In this document: positions 27,952 to 36,000 of the stretch, piece by piece
How the letters are laid out: each line of letters begins with the position of its first letter
Position numbering within the stretch: position 1 is the first letter of the stretch
Origin: Pseudarthrobacter chlorophenolicus A6
GTDB lineage: Bacteria; Actinomycetota; Actinomycetes; Actinomycetales; Micrococcaceae
Direction: 5' to 3'
DNA: 64,000 bases
NCBI RefSeq assembly: GCF_000022025.1
Contig: NC_011886.1
Location: 2,428,980 to 2,492,979 of the forward strand
The notes under the pieces: generated by a model
What the model was told of the DNA's origin: nothing
What the model saw: the letters and a program-made list of their open reading frames with translations, nothing else
Databases searched by the model: none
Made by a program: the position numbers and the translations under genes

Positions 27952-29504
27952 ATTACCGGGCGTTCAACAACCAGGTCGCCGGACTTGCGGAACAGCCGCT
28001 TCGTCGAGGGATCCCAGAAGATCAGGTAGAGGCCGAACAGCAGGCCTGTCACGGCCGCCGCGACCCGGGCCAGGGTCAGCGCGAAGCCCAGGTCATCGGC
28101 CTGCAGGTACGGAAAGACTTCAAGCTGGTCCGAAATGGCGTAGATCATGAAGAAGGACACCACAAAGTAGAGGGCTTTGACCTGCCAGTCGTTGCGGATG
28201 CCGGTGACGGCAAAGAGCGGAATGAGCCACACCACGTACCAGGACTGGATGATGGGGGCCAGCAGGACGATGGCAGCGAATCCGAGCGTAAGCCGCCGCA
28301 TCAGCCGGTCGTAGTCGCCCCGCAGGATCAGCCAGGCCACAATGCCCACCGCCAGGAGCTTTCCGGCGTTGAACACCCACCCTGCGAAGACACTGCCGTC
28401 CAGGCCAAACGAATTGGCCAGTGAGCCCACGATCATCCCGATCAGGCCAACCGGGGCGTACCAGATGGCAATGCTGCCGGGGGCGGAGAGCCCGCTAATC
28501 CACCCGAATCCGAAACCGTTCACCAGGCCCATCAGAACCAGGAGGCCGAGGCTGATGCCGGCGGTCAGCGCCCAGAAGGCAAACTTGCGGACCCAGCCGG
28601 CATTCTGTCCGGCCCAAAGCAGGCCGATGAAAGGCAGGAAGACGATGGTGATGGGCTTGACCGCGATGGACAGTGTCACCAGGACAATACCGCGCACCAC
28701 CCGGCGTGTGGCGCAGTAGTACAGACCGGCGAGGGCCAGGCCGATCATGAGGGAATCGTTGTGGACGCTGGCAATGAAGTTGGTCAGGAACAGCGGGTTG
28801 GCGGCCGTCAACCAGAGCGCCCGGTGCGGGTTGACGCCATGCAGCTCGGCAAGCTTCGGCACGTAGATGACGCACAGCACCACCCCCGCTACCGCCACCA
28901 GGCGGAACAGCATCACGCTGGCTTCGGGCTGGACATTTGTGGACCACACCACGAACTGCTCGATCCACAGGAACAGCTGGCCGTAAGGAACCGGAGCCTC
29001 GGTCCACATTTTGTCTGCGCCCAGCTGGAAATAATTGGACAGGGCCGAGATACCGTTTTCGTACGGGTTGAAGCCTTCGACCATGAGCCGCCCCTGGCCG
29101 ATGTAGGCGTAAACGTCCCGGCTGAACAGCGGGACGCACACCACCATGGGCAGGCCCCATGCCAGGATCGCCTTATGCGTGGCGCTGCGTGCCTGCGCGC
29201 CCCACACATGGACCTTCTGGCCCAGCCGCAGCCAGGCCCGCACCAGGAGCATGCCGCCCACGGCCAGGAGGATGATGGACAGTGCAACCCCGGCGGCCTC
29301 AGCGCGCATCCAGATGAAGAGGGGGATTCTGCGCAGTTCGGAGACGGGCGCCAGCCAGCCGACGCCCAGGGATCCGGCCAGCATGAACATGGAGCCAACA
29401 AAGCCTGCAAGGATCGGCGAACGGGGATCGTCCATCTCGGCACCGCCGGTGACGGCCGGTGCAGCGGCAGCCATTCCGCCCGCCGCGGGCAAAGGCGCCG
29501 TCAT
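27948..29504 (-). CDS. Polyprenol-phosphate-mannose-dependent alpha-(1-6)-mannosyltransferase, MptB-like
   Basis: Integral-membrane GT-C glycosyltransferase of about 518 residues that extends the mannan core of lipomannan/lipoglycan, using polyprenyl-phosphate mannose. About a dozen hydrophobic helices are visible. The first large loop has the family signature PLFSRDVYAYIGQGRLMVEG with the catalytic Asp, followed by FNPYENG. HNDSLMIGLALAG and SWYVVWLIPLFA are also typical of MptB/PimE relatives. I chose ATG 29504 (MTAPLPAAGGM); upstream codons are possible but lack homology. It is divergent from orn and converges with the AlkD-like gene, with interlocked stop codons. Confidence 0.82.
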   Translation of the reverse strand: MTAPLPAAGGMAAAAPAVTGGAEMDDPRSPILAGFVGSMFMLAGSLGVGWLAPVSELRRIPLFIWMRAEAAGVALSIILLAVGGMLLVRAWLRLGQKVHVWGAQARSATHKAILAWGLPMVVCVPLFSRDVYAYIGQGRLMVEGFNPYENGISALSNYFQLGADKMWTEAPVPYGQLFLWIEQFVVWSTNVQPEASVMLFRLVAVAGVVLCVIYVPKLAELHGVNPHRALWLTAANPLFLTNFIASVHNDSLMIGLALAGLYYCATRRVVRGIVLVTLSIAVKPITIVFLPFIGLLWAGQNAGWVRKFAFWALTAGISLGLLVLMGLVNGFGFGWISGLSAPGSIAIWYAPVGLIGMIVGSLANSFGLDGSVFAGWVFNAGKLLAVGIVAWLILRGDYDRLMRRLTLGFAAIVLLAPIIQSWYVVWLIPLFAVTGIRNDWQVKALYFVVSFFMIYAISDQLEVFPYLQADDLGFALTLARVAAAVTGLLFGLYLIFWDPSTKRLFRKSGDLVVERPVI

Positions 29505-29648
29505 ATCAGGGGTAGTCCAATCGTTGTGCGTTTTCGCAGGCCGCCCCCGCCGGCCGCAGGGCCTGTCCGGGGCGCGATTCCACGCAGCGGGATGACCCGC
29601 CACGTACTCGGAATCCTAGCACCGGCCGGTTGGCGGGAGGTGTAACGG

Positions 29649-29654
29649 TAGGCT
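29649..29654 (+). promoter_or_regulatory. -10 hexamer TAGGCT, leaderless start of orn
   Basis: TAGGCT, 6 nt, then the GTG start codon of orn. No Shine-Dalgarno fits in the interval. Confidence 0.5.
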
Positions 29655-29660
29655 GGTCCG

Positions 29661-30287
29661 GTGCCTATAACAAACGAAAGAATCGTCTGGATTGACTGCG
29701 AAATGACCGGTCTGGACATCAAGAACGACGCCCTGATCGAGGTGGCTGCGCTAGTCACCGACTCCGAGTTGAACATCCTCGGCGAGGGGGTCGACGTCGT
29801 CATCAAACCCGACGACGCCGCCGTCGCCCAGATGAACGACTTCGTCCGGGACATGCACACGAAATCAGGACTCCTCAAGGAACTTCCGTCAGGCAAGACC
29901 ATGGCCGAGGCGGAAGCGGCAGTCATGGAGTACATCGCTGAATGGGTACCGGAGCCGCGGAAGGCACCGCTGGGCGGCAACTCGGTGGGAACGGACCGGG
30001 TCTTCCTGTCCAGGGACATGCCGGCAATCGTTGAACACCTGCACTACCGCGTCATCGACGTCAGTACCATCAAGGAACTGTCGCGCCGCTGGTTCGCCCG
30101 GGCATACTTCCAGTCCCCGGCCAAGAAGGGCGGCCACCGCGCCCTGGGTGACATCCGCGACTCCATCGACGAACTCCGCTACTACCGGGACGCCGTCTTC
30201 GTACCAGCACCCGGGCCGGACAGTGCAACCGCCCAGAAGATCGCCCGGCGCATCACCAGCACCGAACCGGCCCTTCCAGAAAAGTAA
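29661..30287 (+). CDS. orn: Oligoribonuclease
   Basis: DEDDh 3'-5' exoribonuclease that finishes RNA decay by degrading di- to pentanucleotides, including pGpG from cyclic-di-GMP turnover. The 208-residue product has Asp/Glu in [10 protein letters not shown], the second Asp in [12 protein letters not shown] and the His-Asp pair in [19 protein letters not shown]. coli Orn is 181 residues; the extra length here is a C-terminal Thr/Ala tail. The GTG start has no ribosome site but has TAGGCT exactly 6 nt upstream. It is followed by tRNA-His on the same strand. Confidence 0.96.
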   Translation: MPITNERIVWIDCEMTGLDIKNDALIEVAALVTDSELNILGEGVDVVIKPDDAAVAQMNDFVRDMHTKSGLLKELPSGKTMAEAEAAVMEYIAEWVPEPRKAPLGGNSVGTDRVFLSRDMPAIVEHLHYRVIDVSTIKELSRRWFARAYFQSPAKKGGHRALGDIRDSIDELRYYRDAVFVPAPGPDSATAQKIARRITSTEPALPEK

Positions 30288-30415
30288 TTTGCGCCACGTT
30301 TAGAGGATTTTTCACTGAAAATGCCAAAAGTGGACAAAGCACCCCCAAAGAGCAGGTAAGCTATTTGAGTTGCCTTTCCAGAGGGCCGGGAAGCCGGTCA
30401 TACTGCGGGGCACAT

Positions 30416-30489
30416 GGTGGGCGTAGCTCAGTTGGCAGAGCGCCTGGTTGTGGTCCAGGAGGTCGCGGGTTCAACCCCCGTCGCTCACC
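30416..30489 (+). tRNA. tRNA-His (anticodon GUG)
   Basis: Cloverleaf with acceptor GTGGGCG/CGCTCAC, an encoded extra G at position -1 (30416) that is the His identity element, anticodon loop TTGTGGT (GTG) and T arm GGTTCAACCCC. The discriminator is C. CCA is not encoded. A TGGACA element at 30331 and TAAGCT at 30357 may be its promoter, though the 20-nt spacer is long. Confidence 0.95.
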
Positions 30490-30514
30490 CTCACCGGACG
30501 GTATTCAGCCGTCC

Positions 30515-30554
30515 AAAGGAGGCCGCATCGGATTATTCCGGTGCGGCCTCCTTT
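30515..30554 (+). terminator. Terminator of tRNA-His
   Basis: A 17-bp stem (30515-30531 with 30538-30554, one G-U pair), AAA/TTT flanks and a 6-nt loop, followed by GTCTTT. It separates tRNA-His from def. Confidence 0.88.
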
Positions 30555-30622
30555 GTCTTTACCACCTCTTTTCATCACCGCCCTGCGCCCGCTGCGGGGC
30601 CGCAAGCCGAAGGAAAGCGAAG

Positions 30623-31195
30623 ATGACCGTCCTGCCCATCACCATCTGGGGCGAACCCGTGCTGCACCGCCGGGCTTCCGAAGTGGAAGTTTTCGACGAC
30701 GAGCTGCGCACCCTGATTGCGGACATGTTTGAGACCAATGATGCCGCCAACGGCGTGGGGCTGGCAGCACCGCAGGTAGGGGTGGGCAAGAGAATCTTCG
30801 TCTACAAGTACGCGAACGACGACGACGCGCCCGCCAGCGGAGTGGTGGTCAACCCTGTCCTAACACTTTCAAAGATCTCCGGAGCTGCTCCCGACCCCGA
30901 TGAGGAAGAGGAAGGGTGCCTGTCCTTTCCCGGCGACCAGTACCCGCTTAAACGCGCCGAGTGGGCACGGGTGGAAGGCTTTGATGGAAACGGCCAGCCC
31001 GTGAAGTTCGAAGCTACCGGATGGTTTGCCAGGGTCATCCAGCATGAATACGACCACCTGGACGGCAAGCTGTACGTCAACCGCCTGATGGACAGGTACG
31101 CGCGCAAGGCCAAGAAAACGGCAAAGAAGAACGGGTGGGGCGTTCCAGGCCTGACTTGGCTGCCGGGCGTGGACCCGGACCCGTTCGGGCACTGA
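30623..31195 (+). CDS. def: Peptide deformylase
   Basis: Removes the formyl group from the N-terminal Met of nascent proteins. The 190-residue protein has all three motifs: [10 protein letters not shown] (44-53), EEGCLSFPG with metal ligand Cys99, and HEYDHLDG with His141, Glu142 and His145. The basic C-terminal tail ([17 protein letters not shown]) is typical of actinobacterial homologues. The open frame extends upstream through the tRNA, but ATG 30623 behind AAGGAAAG is the true start. Confidence 0.96.
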   Translation: MTVLPITIWGEPVLHRRASEVEVFDDELRTLIADMFETNDAANGVGLAAPQVGVGKRIFVYKYANDDDAPASGVVVNPVLTLSKISGAAPDPDEEEEGCLSFPGDQYPLKRAEWARVEGFDGNGQPVKFEATGWFARVIQHEYDHLDGKLYVNRLMDRYARKAKKTAKKNGWGVPGLTWLPGVDPDPFGH

Positions 31196-31212
31196 GCAAG
31201 CGGTAAACTGCC

Positions 31213-32010
31213 TCAGGTCGTCCTGATGGTCTGCTGCCCGGGGCACGAGTCCAGAACGCGCTTTATGGCGTCCTTCTCGGCCTCCGTCACCCACAGCCCG
31301 TACGCCGCTTTGACGGACACCTGCCGCGCTACGTAATGGCACCTGATGGACTTGTTCTTCGGAAGCCACGTGGCGGCGTCACCCGCACCCTTTTGCTGGT
31401 TGCTCGGGCCGTCTGCAGCGATCAGGTTCAGGGGATCATTCGCCAGGTTCTGCCGCTGGCGCGGGGTAAGGGCCTGTGCGCCCTTCTGCCACGCGTCGGA
31501 GAGGGCCACCACGTGATCGATCTGGACGGCCGCGCTGCTCTCCTGGCCGCGGCGGAACTCAATGGGCTTTCCCGTGTAGGGCTCCTGGAAATGTCCTGCA
31601 GAGATGCGGCACTTTGAGCCCTCCGCAAACACAGCGCCGGCCAGGTCCCGGCGGAGGATGTCATTGCGCGTGTCGCAGCCGTTGCGGTCAGCGTCCAGCC
31701 AGGCCTGCCCGAAAGCTTCGCGGGTGTAATTGTCCTTGGCAGCACGGCCCCTAACGGGAAGGGCCTCCAGCGCGTCCGCGGCTGAGCCCGGTGGCACCGG
31801 ATGGACCGCTGTAACCGGCTTCATCCACGCAGCGTCAAAGACGGGAGCCGCCGTGGGGCCCTCTGCCCCGGGTGCGGCCATTTCAAATTGCCCCGCCGTA
31901 AAGAACCAGCCCAGGAGCCCCAGGAGTCCAGCACCGGCCACAGTCAACAGAGCCCAGGCCTGCCGGGAACGGCGTCGCGCCCGCCGGTAGGCGGACCAGC
32001 TGACGGTCAC
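31213..32010 (-). CDS. Membrane-anchored or secreted HNH-family nuclease (DUF1524/GmrSD C-terminal type)
   Basis: A 265-residue protein with a strongly basic N-terminus (RRARRRSRQ) and one hydrophobic helix (about 18-38), so it should be exported and either anchored or cleaved. The C-terminal domain contains the nuclease core: VQIDHVVALSDAWQKGA with the metal-binding Asp-His, then LANDPLNLIAADGPSNQQKG with the conserved Asn. The two cysteines in NGCDTRND and SKCRIS may form a disulfide outside the cell. Related stand-alone proteins are extracellular DNases used for nutrient scavenging (inference). It converges with def. The start is GTG 32008-32010; no ribosome site is seen. Confidence 0.82.
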   Translation of the reverse strand: MTVSWSAYRRARRRSRQAWALLTVAGAGLLGLLGWFFTAGQFEMAAPGAEGPTAAPVFDAAWMKPVTAVHPVPPGSAADALEALPVRGRAAKDNYTREAFGQAWLDADRNGCDTRNDILRRDLAGAVFAEGSKCRISAGHFQEPYTGKPIEFRRGQESSAAVQIDHVVALSDAWQKGAQALTPRQRQNLANDPLNLIAADGPSNQQKGAGDAATWLPKNKSIRCHYVARQVSVKAAYGLWVTEAEKDAIKRVLDSCPGQQTIRTT

Positions 32011-32123
32011 CGGACTGCGAATCGAAGGCGGGAGTGGAGCACCCCATGAGCCTAGGTCACACGGAACCGCCGCCCCCGGATATCCACAGTGTGCAGGACG
32101 GGTGAAGGGTCACGCCGTCATGG

Positions 32124-32333
32124 CTACAACTCCCGTGACACCCGCTGGAGGTCCTCCTCGGCGACGGCCAGAAGGCTTTCAAGCTGCTGCACCCGTTCAG
32201 CGGTGACGTCGCCCGAAGCATGGGCGGCCCGGGCGCGGTCCAGCAACCGGAGCGCTTCCTTGTGGTTGGCCTTGGCTACGTCAAAGGCGTGCTCCAGCGT
32301 GGTTTCGTGTTCAAGGGTCTGATCGTTTTCCAT
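32124..32333 (-). CDS. Small coiled-coil protein, function unknown
   Basis: A 69-residue acidic, helical protein (MENDQTLEH start) with heptad-like Leu/Ala spacing across KEALRLLDRARAAH and VQQLESLLAVAEEDLQRVS, so it probably forms a coiled coil. No family is recognised. The frame continues upstream to a TTG at 32393, but that extension crosses the gap-gene terminator, so I prefer ATG 32331-32333. CACACT lies 6 nt before this ATG. Composition and codon bias look genuine, but the gene is short. Confidence 0.55.
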   Translation of the reverse strand: MENDQTLEHETTLEHAFDVAKANHKEALRLLDRARAAHASGDVTAERVQQLESLLAVAEEDLQRVSREL

Positions 32334-32352
32334 CCCCCAAGTGTGGGCCTGA

Positions 32353-32384
32353 TTCCCGGCTGATTCCAGAGAACCAGCCGGGAA
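32353..32384 (-). terminator. Hairpin after the GAPDH gene
   Basis: A 10-bp inverted repeat (32353-32362 with 32375-32384), extendable by three pairs across one mismatch, lies 24 nt past the gap stop on the minus strand. The T tract is poor, so termination may be incomplete and the small downstream gene could be read through. Confidence 0.5.
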
Positions 32385-32407
32385 TTCACCCAAAGGAACA
32401 GTTAACG

Positions 32408-33886
32408 TCAGACGGCGATGGCCGCCAGGGCTTTCGCGCTCTCCTTGGCCGGGAAGGACGGCGGGTTTACTCCGGCCATTTCCTCCATGACCCGGACCAC
32501 CTGGCAGCTGTAGCCGAATTCGTTGTCGTACCAGACGTAGACCACCAGGTTCTTATCGGTGGAGACCGTTGCGAGTCCGTCCACGATGCCGGCGCGGCGG
32601 GAACCGACGAAGTCAGTCGAAACGACCTCAGGGGAATCGATGTAGTCAATCTGCTTGCGCAGGTCCGAGTGCAGCGACATCTCGCGGAGGTAGTTGTTGA
32701 CCTCGTCCTTGGTGGTCCCGTTCTCCAGGCTCAGGTTCAGGATGGCCAGTGATACATCGGGGGTGGGGACGCGGATGGAGCTGCCGGTGAGCTTGCCAAG
32801 CAGCTCCGGCAGGGCCTTGGCAACTGCCTTGGCTGCTCCGGTTTCCGTGATCACCATGTTCAGGGCGGCGGAACGGCCCCGGCGGTCGCCCTTGTGGAAG
32901 TTGTCGATCAGGTTCTGGTCGTTGGTAAACGAGTGGACCGTCTCAACGTGGCCGTGGATCACGCCGAACTTGTCGTTGAGGGCCTTCAGCACGGGCGTGA
33001 TGGCGTTGGTGGTGCAGGACGCCGCAGAGACAATCGTGTCGGTGTCCTCAATGGTGCCGTGGTTGATGCCGTGCACGATGTTCTTCAGCTCGCCCTTGCC
33101 CGGCGCGGTCAGCAGGACGCGGGCGGCACCCTTGCTCTGCAGGTGCTGGGACAGGCCTTCGGCGTCGCGCCAGCGTCCGGTGTTGTCTACCACCAGGGCG
33201 TTGTTGATGCCGTAGGCCGTGTAGTCGATGGTGGCGGGATCGTTCGAGTAGATGACCTGGATCCGCACGCCGTTGGCCGTGATGGTGTTGGCTTCCTCGT
33301 CGACGCGGATGGTGCCTTCGAAGGAGCCGTGCACGGAGTCGCGGCGCAGCAGGCTGGCCCGCTTCAGCAGGTCGTTGTCGGAGCCGCGGCGCACCACGAT
33401 GGCACGCAGGCGCAGGCCGTGGCCACCTCCGGCCTTTTCGACCAGCAGGCGGGCGAGGAGCCGGCCAATGCGGCCGAAACCGTACAGGACGACGTCGGTG
33501 CTGGTGCGGTCGTCGCCGCCCCGTTTACCCACGATGTCGGCCAGCTCGGAGCGAAGGAACTCTTCAAGGGTGGCGCCGTTGCCCTCTTCCTTGAACTTCT
33601 GGTTGAGCCTGGCGATGTCGATGGCCGCGGCGCCGAGCTCCAGCCCGGCCAGGGTGTTCAGCAGGGGTGCGGTCTCCTCCAGGAGGAGTTCGTCCTTGCT
33701 CATCCGGCGGGCGAAGCGGTGTGCCTTGAGGATGTTCATGGTGGACTTGTTGATCAGGCTCCGGCCGTGGATGCTCGTGACCACGTTATTTTCGCGGTAC
33801 AGCCGGCCGATCACCGGAATCATGGCCTCGGCGAGGGCCTCGCGGCCCATCCACGTATCAAGACAAGAATCTGACGTCTGGCTCAC
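32408..33886 (-). CDS. gapB: Glyceraldehyde-3-phosphate dehydrogenase, long GapB-type
   Basis: Interconverts glyceraldehyde 3-phosphate and 1,3-bisphosphoglycerate. The 492-residue protein is about 150 longer than glycolytic GAPDH because of a helical N-terminal extension (residues 1-125) before the Rossmann motif YGFGRIGR (135-142). The catalytic Cys291 lies in SAASCTTNAITP. Corynebacterium has a similar long second enzyme, GapB, used in the gluconeogenic direction with relaxed NAD/NADP use (family knowledge), so this is probably not the main glycolytic gene. The GTG start follows AGGAAGG at 7 nt. It is not linked to pgk-tpi here. A 22-bp palindrome lies in its leader region. Confidence 0.92.
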   Translation of the reverse strand: MSQTSDSCLDTWMGREALAEAMIPVIGRLYRENNVVTSIHGRSLINKSTMNILKAHRFARRMSKDELLLEETAPLLNTLAGLELGAAAIDIARLNQKFKEEGNGATLEEFLRSELADIVGKRGGDDRTSTDVVLYGFGRIGRLLARLLVEKAGGGHGLRLRAIVVRRGSDNDLLKRASLLRRDSVHGSFEGTIRVDEEANTITANGVRIQVIYSNDPATIDYTAYGINNALVVDNTGRWRDAEGLSQHLQSKGAARVLLTAPGKGELKNIVHGINHGTIEDTDTIVSAASCTTNAITPVLKALNDKFGVIHGHVETVHSFTNDQNLIDNFHKGDRRGRSAALNMVITETGAAKAVAKALPELLGKLTGSSIRVPTPDVSLAILNLSLENGTTKDEVNNYLREMSLHSDLRKQIDYIDSPEVVSTDFVGSRRAGIVDGLATVSTDKNLVVYVWYDNEFGYSCQVVRVMEEMAGVNPPSFPAKESAKALAAIAV

Positions 33887-33908
33887 AGAAATACCTTCCT
33901 CGGTTCAG

Positions 33909-33930
33909 CCGCATACGTCCTCGTATGCGG
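33909..33930. promoter_or_regulatory. 22-bp palindrome upstream of gapB
   Basis: CCGCATACG-TCCT-CGTATGCGG is a perfect 9-bp inverted repeat, 23 bp upstream of the gapB GTG. It could be an operator or an mRNA hairpin close to the ribosome site. No T tract follows in either direction, so it is unlikely to be a terminator. Confidence 0.5.
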
Positions 33931-34125
33931 ATGTAGGCCACCTGATGATGTCCAGGGGCATCCACGCCTGCGGGGTTCGGCCCCCAGGCGCCTGGATCGT
34001 GTGCAAAGAAAAACCGCCGGATGCGAACGCAATTCCAGCGGAAGAACCCCTACGTCCGGAATCCATTCTAATTTGGCGCGGCCCCGGGAACAGGCCCGCC
34101 GGGCGTGAAATCACTCACACGGAGG

Positions 34126-34668
34126 TCAGTTATGGAGCGCCGCGTAAAGGTTTAGGCTGCAGGAGAAAAGCACCCAGGAGAAGTAGGGCAGCACCAGCAG
34201 CCCGGCCAGGCCGTTCACCGGGCCAAACCGCAGGATCAGGAACACGAGGCACCCGGCCAGCGCGGTGAGCACCGCCAGCGCGGCCCACAGCGCGCCCGGG
34301 CCCAGCAGGGGGTAGAGGCCGAAGTAGCTCAGCGGCCAGGCGGCATTGAGCACAAGCTGGACCAGGTAGCCGGCCATGGTGCCGCCGGTGAGCGCACCTT
34401 TCCGCCAGACCAGCCAGGCGGCAACAGCGATACTGGCGTACAGAGTCAGCCACACGGAGCGGAACATCCACTGCGGCGGCATCCAGGGTGCCTGTACGGA
34501 AGCCGCGAACCAGCCGTGCATGTTCAGCAGGATCGGAACCGTGGCCAACGCCCAGGCCGTGACGGAGAGGGCAAGGAACGCCAGCAGGCCCAGGACCTGC
34601 GTGGGCAGGTTGCGGGCCAGGGGGCCGGCAGGCCGGCCGGCCGGCTGCGGATCGGTAATTGCGGGCAC
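34126..34668 (-). CDS. tspO: TspO/MBR family protein
   Basis: Five-helix membrane protein of the tryptophan-rich sensory/translocator family that binds porphyrins and degrades or transports them under stress. The 180-residue product has the family motifs PWMPPQWMFRSVWLTLYA, LNAAWPLSYFGLYP and LPYFSWVLFSCSLNL. The N-terminal 20 residues are a Pro/Gly-rich cytoplasmic extension. The start is GTG 34666-34668; no clear ribosome site. It lies immediately downstream of rnpB on the same strand (43 nt), so it may depend partly on rnpB read-through. Confidence 0.9.
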   Translation of the reverse strand: MPAITDPQPAGRPAGPLARNLPTQVLGLLAFLALSVTAWALATVPILLNMHGWFAASVQAPWMPPQWMFRSVWLTLYASIAVAAWLVWRKGALTGGTMAGYLVQLVLNAAWPLSYFGLYPLLGPGALWAALAVLTALAGCLVFLILRFGPVNGLAGLLVLPYFSWVLFSCSLNLYAALHN

Positions 34669-34710
34669 GGTTCAGGATCCCCAACACATCTTCCAAGGTC
34701 AAACCGGTTG

Positions 34711-35103
34711 TGCGGATGGGACAACCGATACGCCGGGTTCTGTTCCCCCGTGCCGTTGCCGTCACGGGGGCGACGGCCATCCATCTACGGGTACCGTTGC
34801 CGGCACCCTCTAGCGGCCTACCCGGACACTCGGGCGGGCAGCCCTCAAACGTGCCCTGTCTGGCCTTGCTCCGGGTGGGGTTTACCTAGCCTTCCCGGTC
34901 ACCCGGGAAGCTGGTGGTCTCTTACACCACCGTTTCACCCTTACCTGCCGCTTTCCGAAAACGGAAAACGCAGGCGGTCTATTCTCTGTGGCACTTGCCT
35001 GCGGGTTACCCCGAGTGGGCGTTACCCACCACCCTGCCCTGTGGAGCCCGGACGTTCCTCGAGCCACTTTCGTGACGCGCGGCCGCCTGGCTGTCCCATC
35101 CGC
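34711..35103 (-). ncRNA. rnpB: RNase P RNA (bacterial type A)
   Basis: Catalytic RNA that matures tRNA 5' ends. The minus strand shows the P1 helix (5' GCGGATGGGACA near 35103 pairs with TGTCCCATCCGC near 34711), the CR-I segment GAGGAAAGTCCGGGCTC, GGTGAAACGGTGG, the CR-IV region with GTAAGAGACCACC and the near-3' CR-V segment with ACAGAACCCGGCGTATC. The total of about 393 nt is usual for actinobacterial type A RNA. Short open frames inside are spurious. The ends are estimated from P1 pairing. Confidence 0.96.
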
Positions 35104-35107
35104 TTCC

Positions 35108-35113
35108 AGTCTA
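35108..35113 (-). promoter_or_regulatory. -10 of the rnpB promoter
   Basis: TAGACT on the minus strand ends 4 nt before the first base of P1, so the primary transcript should begin within a base or two of the mature 5' end. The yaaA -10 lies 30 bp away in the opposite direction. Confidence 0.5.
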
Positions 35114-35142
35114 CCGGCGCCGGCGGCCGCTGCTGCCGCCGG

Positions 35143-35148
35143 TAGGAT
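35143..35148 (+). promoter_or_regulatory. -10 hexamer TAGGAT, leaderless start of yaaA
   Basis: TAGGAT is followed by 6 nt and the GTG start codon. There is no Shine-Dalgarno. Confidence 0.5.
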
Positions 35149-35154
35149 CGGACG

Positions 35155-35919
35155 GTGCTGATTCTGCTTCCCCCCTCCGAAGGAAAGACCCCCGCGGTCA
35201 ACGGTGCCGCCGTCGATTGGTCGTCTTTGGCCTTTCCCGGCCTCAACCCTGCGCGGGCGAAGGTGCTGGAGGCGCTGGGAACCGTGAGTGCCCACGAGGA
35301 CGCCCTCGACCTCCTGGGCGTGGGCGCATCGCTGCGTGACGACGTCGTACGCAATACGCGGCTGCACGCTGAACCGGCGGCCCCTGCGCACCGTATCTAC
35401 ACCGGCGTCCTCTACGACGCCCTTGGCTACCGGACCATGACGCCGGCCCAACGCCGAAAGGCTGACGAATCGGTACTGGTGGTATCGGCCCTGTGGGGCG
35501 CCATCCGCTTTGGCGACTCCGTGCCCGCCTACCGGCTGTCCATGGGCACGGCACTGCCCGACGTCGGACGCCTCGCCACGTTCTGGAAGCCGCAGCTTTC
35601 CGAGGCCCTCGCCTCCGTCGTGGAGGACCAGCTGCTGGTGGACTGCAGGTCCAGCACCTACGCTGCCGCGTGGGCTCCCCCGGCAGGACAGACGGTTTCC
35701 GTGAACGTTTTCACCGAAGCCGGCGGTGTGCGTAAAGTCGTCAGCCACTTTGCCAAGCACACCCGGGGCGAGCTGGCCCGCCACCTGCTCTCGCGCCGGG
35801 GCAAGGCGCCGTCGACGCCTGCCGGGCTGCTGAAGGCCGCCCAGGAGCGGTGGACTGCAGAGCTCGTGCCCGGAACGGCCCGCAAGCCGCATGCGCTGAA
35901 CATCATCCTGCCGGGCTAA
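35155..35919 (+). CDS. yaaA: Peroxide stress protein YaaA (DUF328/UPF0246)
   Basis: YaaA-family protein of 254 residues. In E. coli YaaA limits intracellular iron and DNA damage during H2O2 stress and binds DNA (family knowledge). Family features are visible: the start LILLPPSEGKTPA, AIYTGVLYDALGY-type segment (YTGVLYDALGY), YRLSMGTALP, DCRSSTYAAAW and VVSHFAKHTRGELAR. The start is GTG 35155 with TAGGAT 6 nt upstream, giving a leaderless candidate divergent from rnpB. A GC-rich hairpin lies just past the stop (35928-35972) before the convergent neighbour. Confidence 0.92.
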   Translation: MLILLPPSEGKTPAVNGAAVDWSSLAFPGLNPARAKVLEALGTVSAHEDALDLLGVGASLRDDVVRNTRLHAEPAAPAHRIYTGVLYDALGYRTMTPAQRRKADESVLVVSALWGAIRFGDSVPAYRLSMGTALPDVGRLATFWKPQLSEALASVVEDQLLVDCRSSTYAAAWAPPAGQTVSVNVFTEAGGVRKVVSHFAKHTRGELARHLLSRRGKAPSTPAGLLKAAQERWTAELVPGTARKPHALNIILPG

Positions 35920-36000
35920 GGCTCTCCTGCCCGGCCCAACACGGTAGCGCCACGCGCCGTTGTGGCCGGGCAAATCGGCGCCAGGAGCTGCGTACGTGGG

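Noticed and set aside
31213..32010. HNH-type nuclease considered as a restriction or phage-defence gene
   Set aside because: It has an N-terminal membrane or signal helix and stands alone without methylase or partner. An exported nuclease is more likely than a defence effector.
33905..34114. Short minus-strand open frame between gapB and tspO
   Set aside because: It has no ribosome site or leaderless -10, crosses the palindrome and has no plausible protein character. I regard the interval as control sequence.
34877..35145. Open frames within the rnpB region
   Set aside because: The sequence is RNase P RNA with P1 pairing and conserved core regions, so overlapping short frames are spurious.
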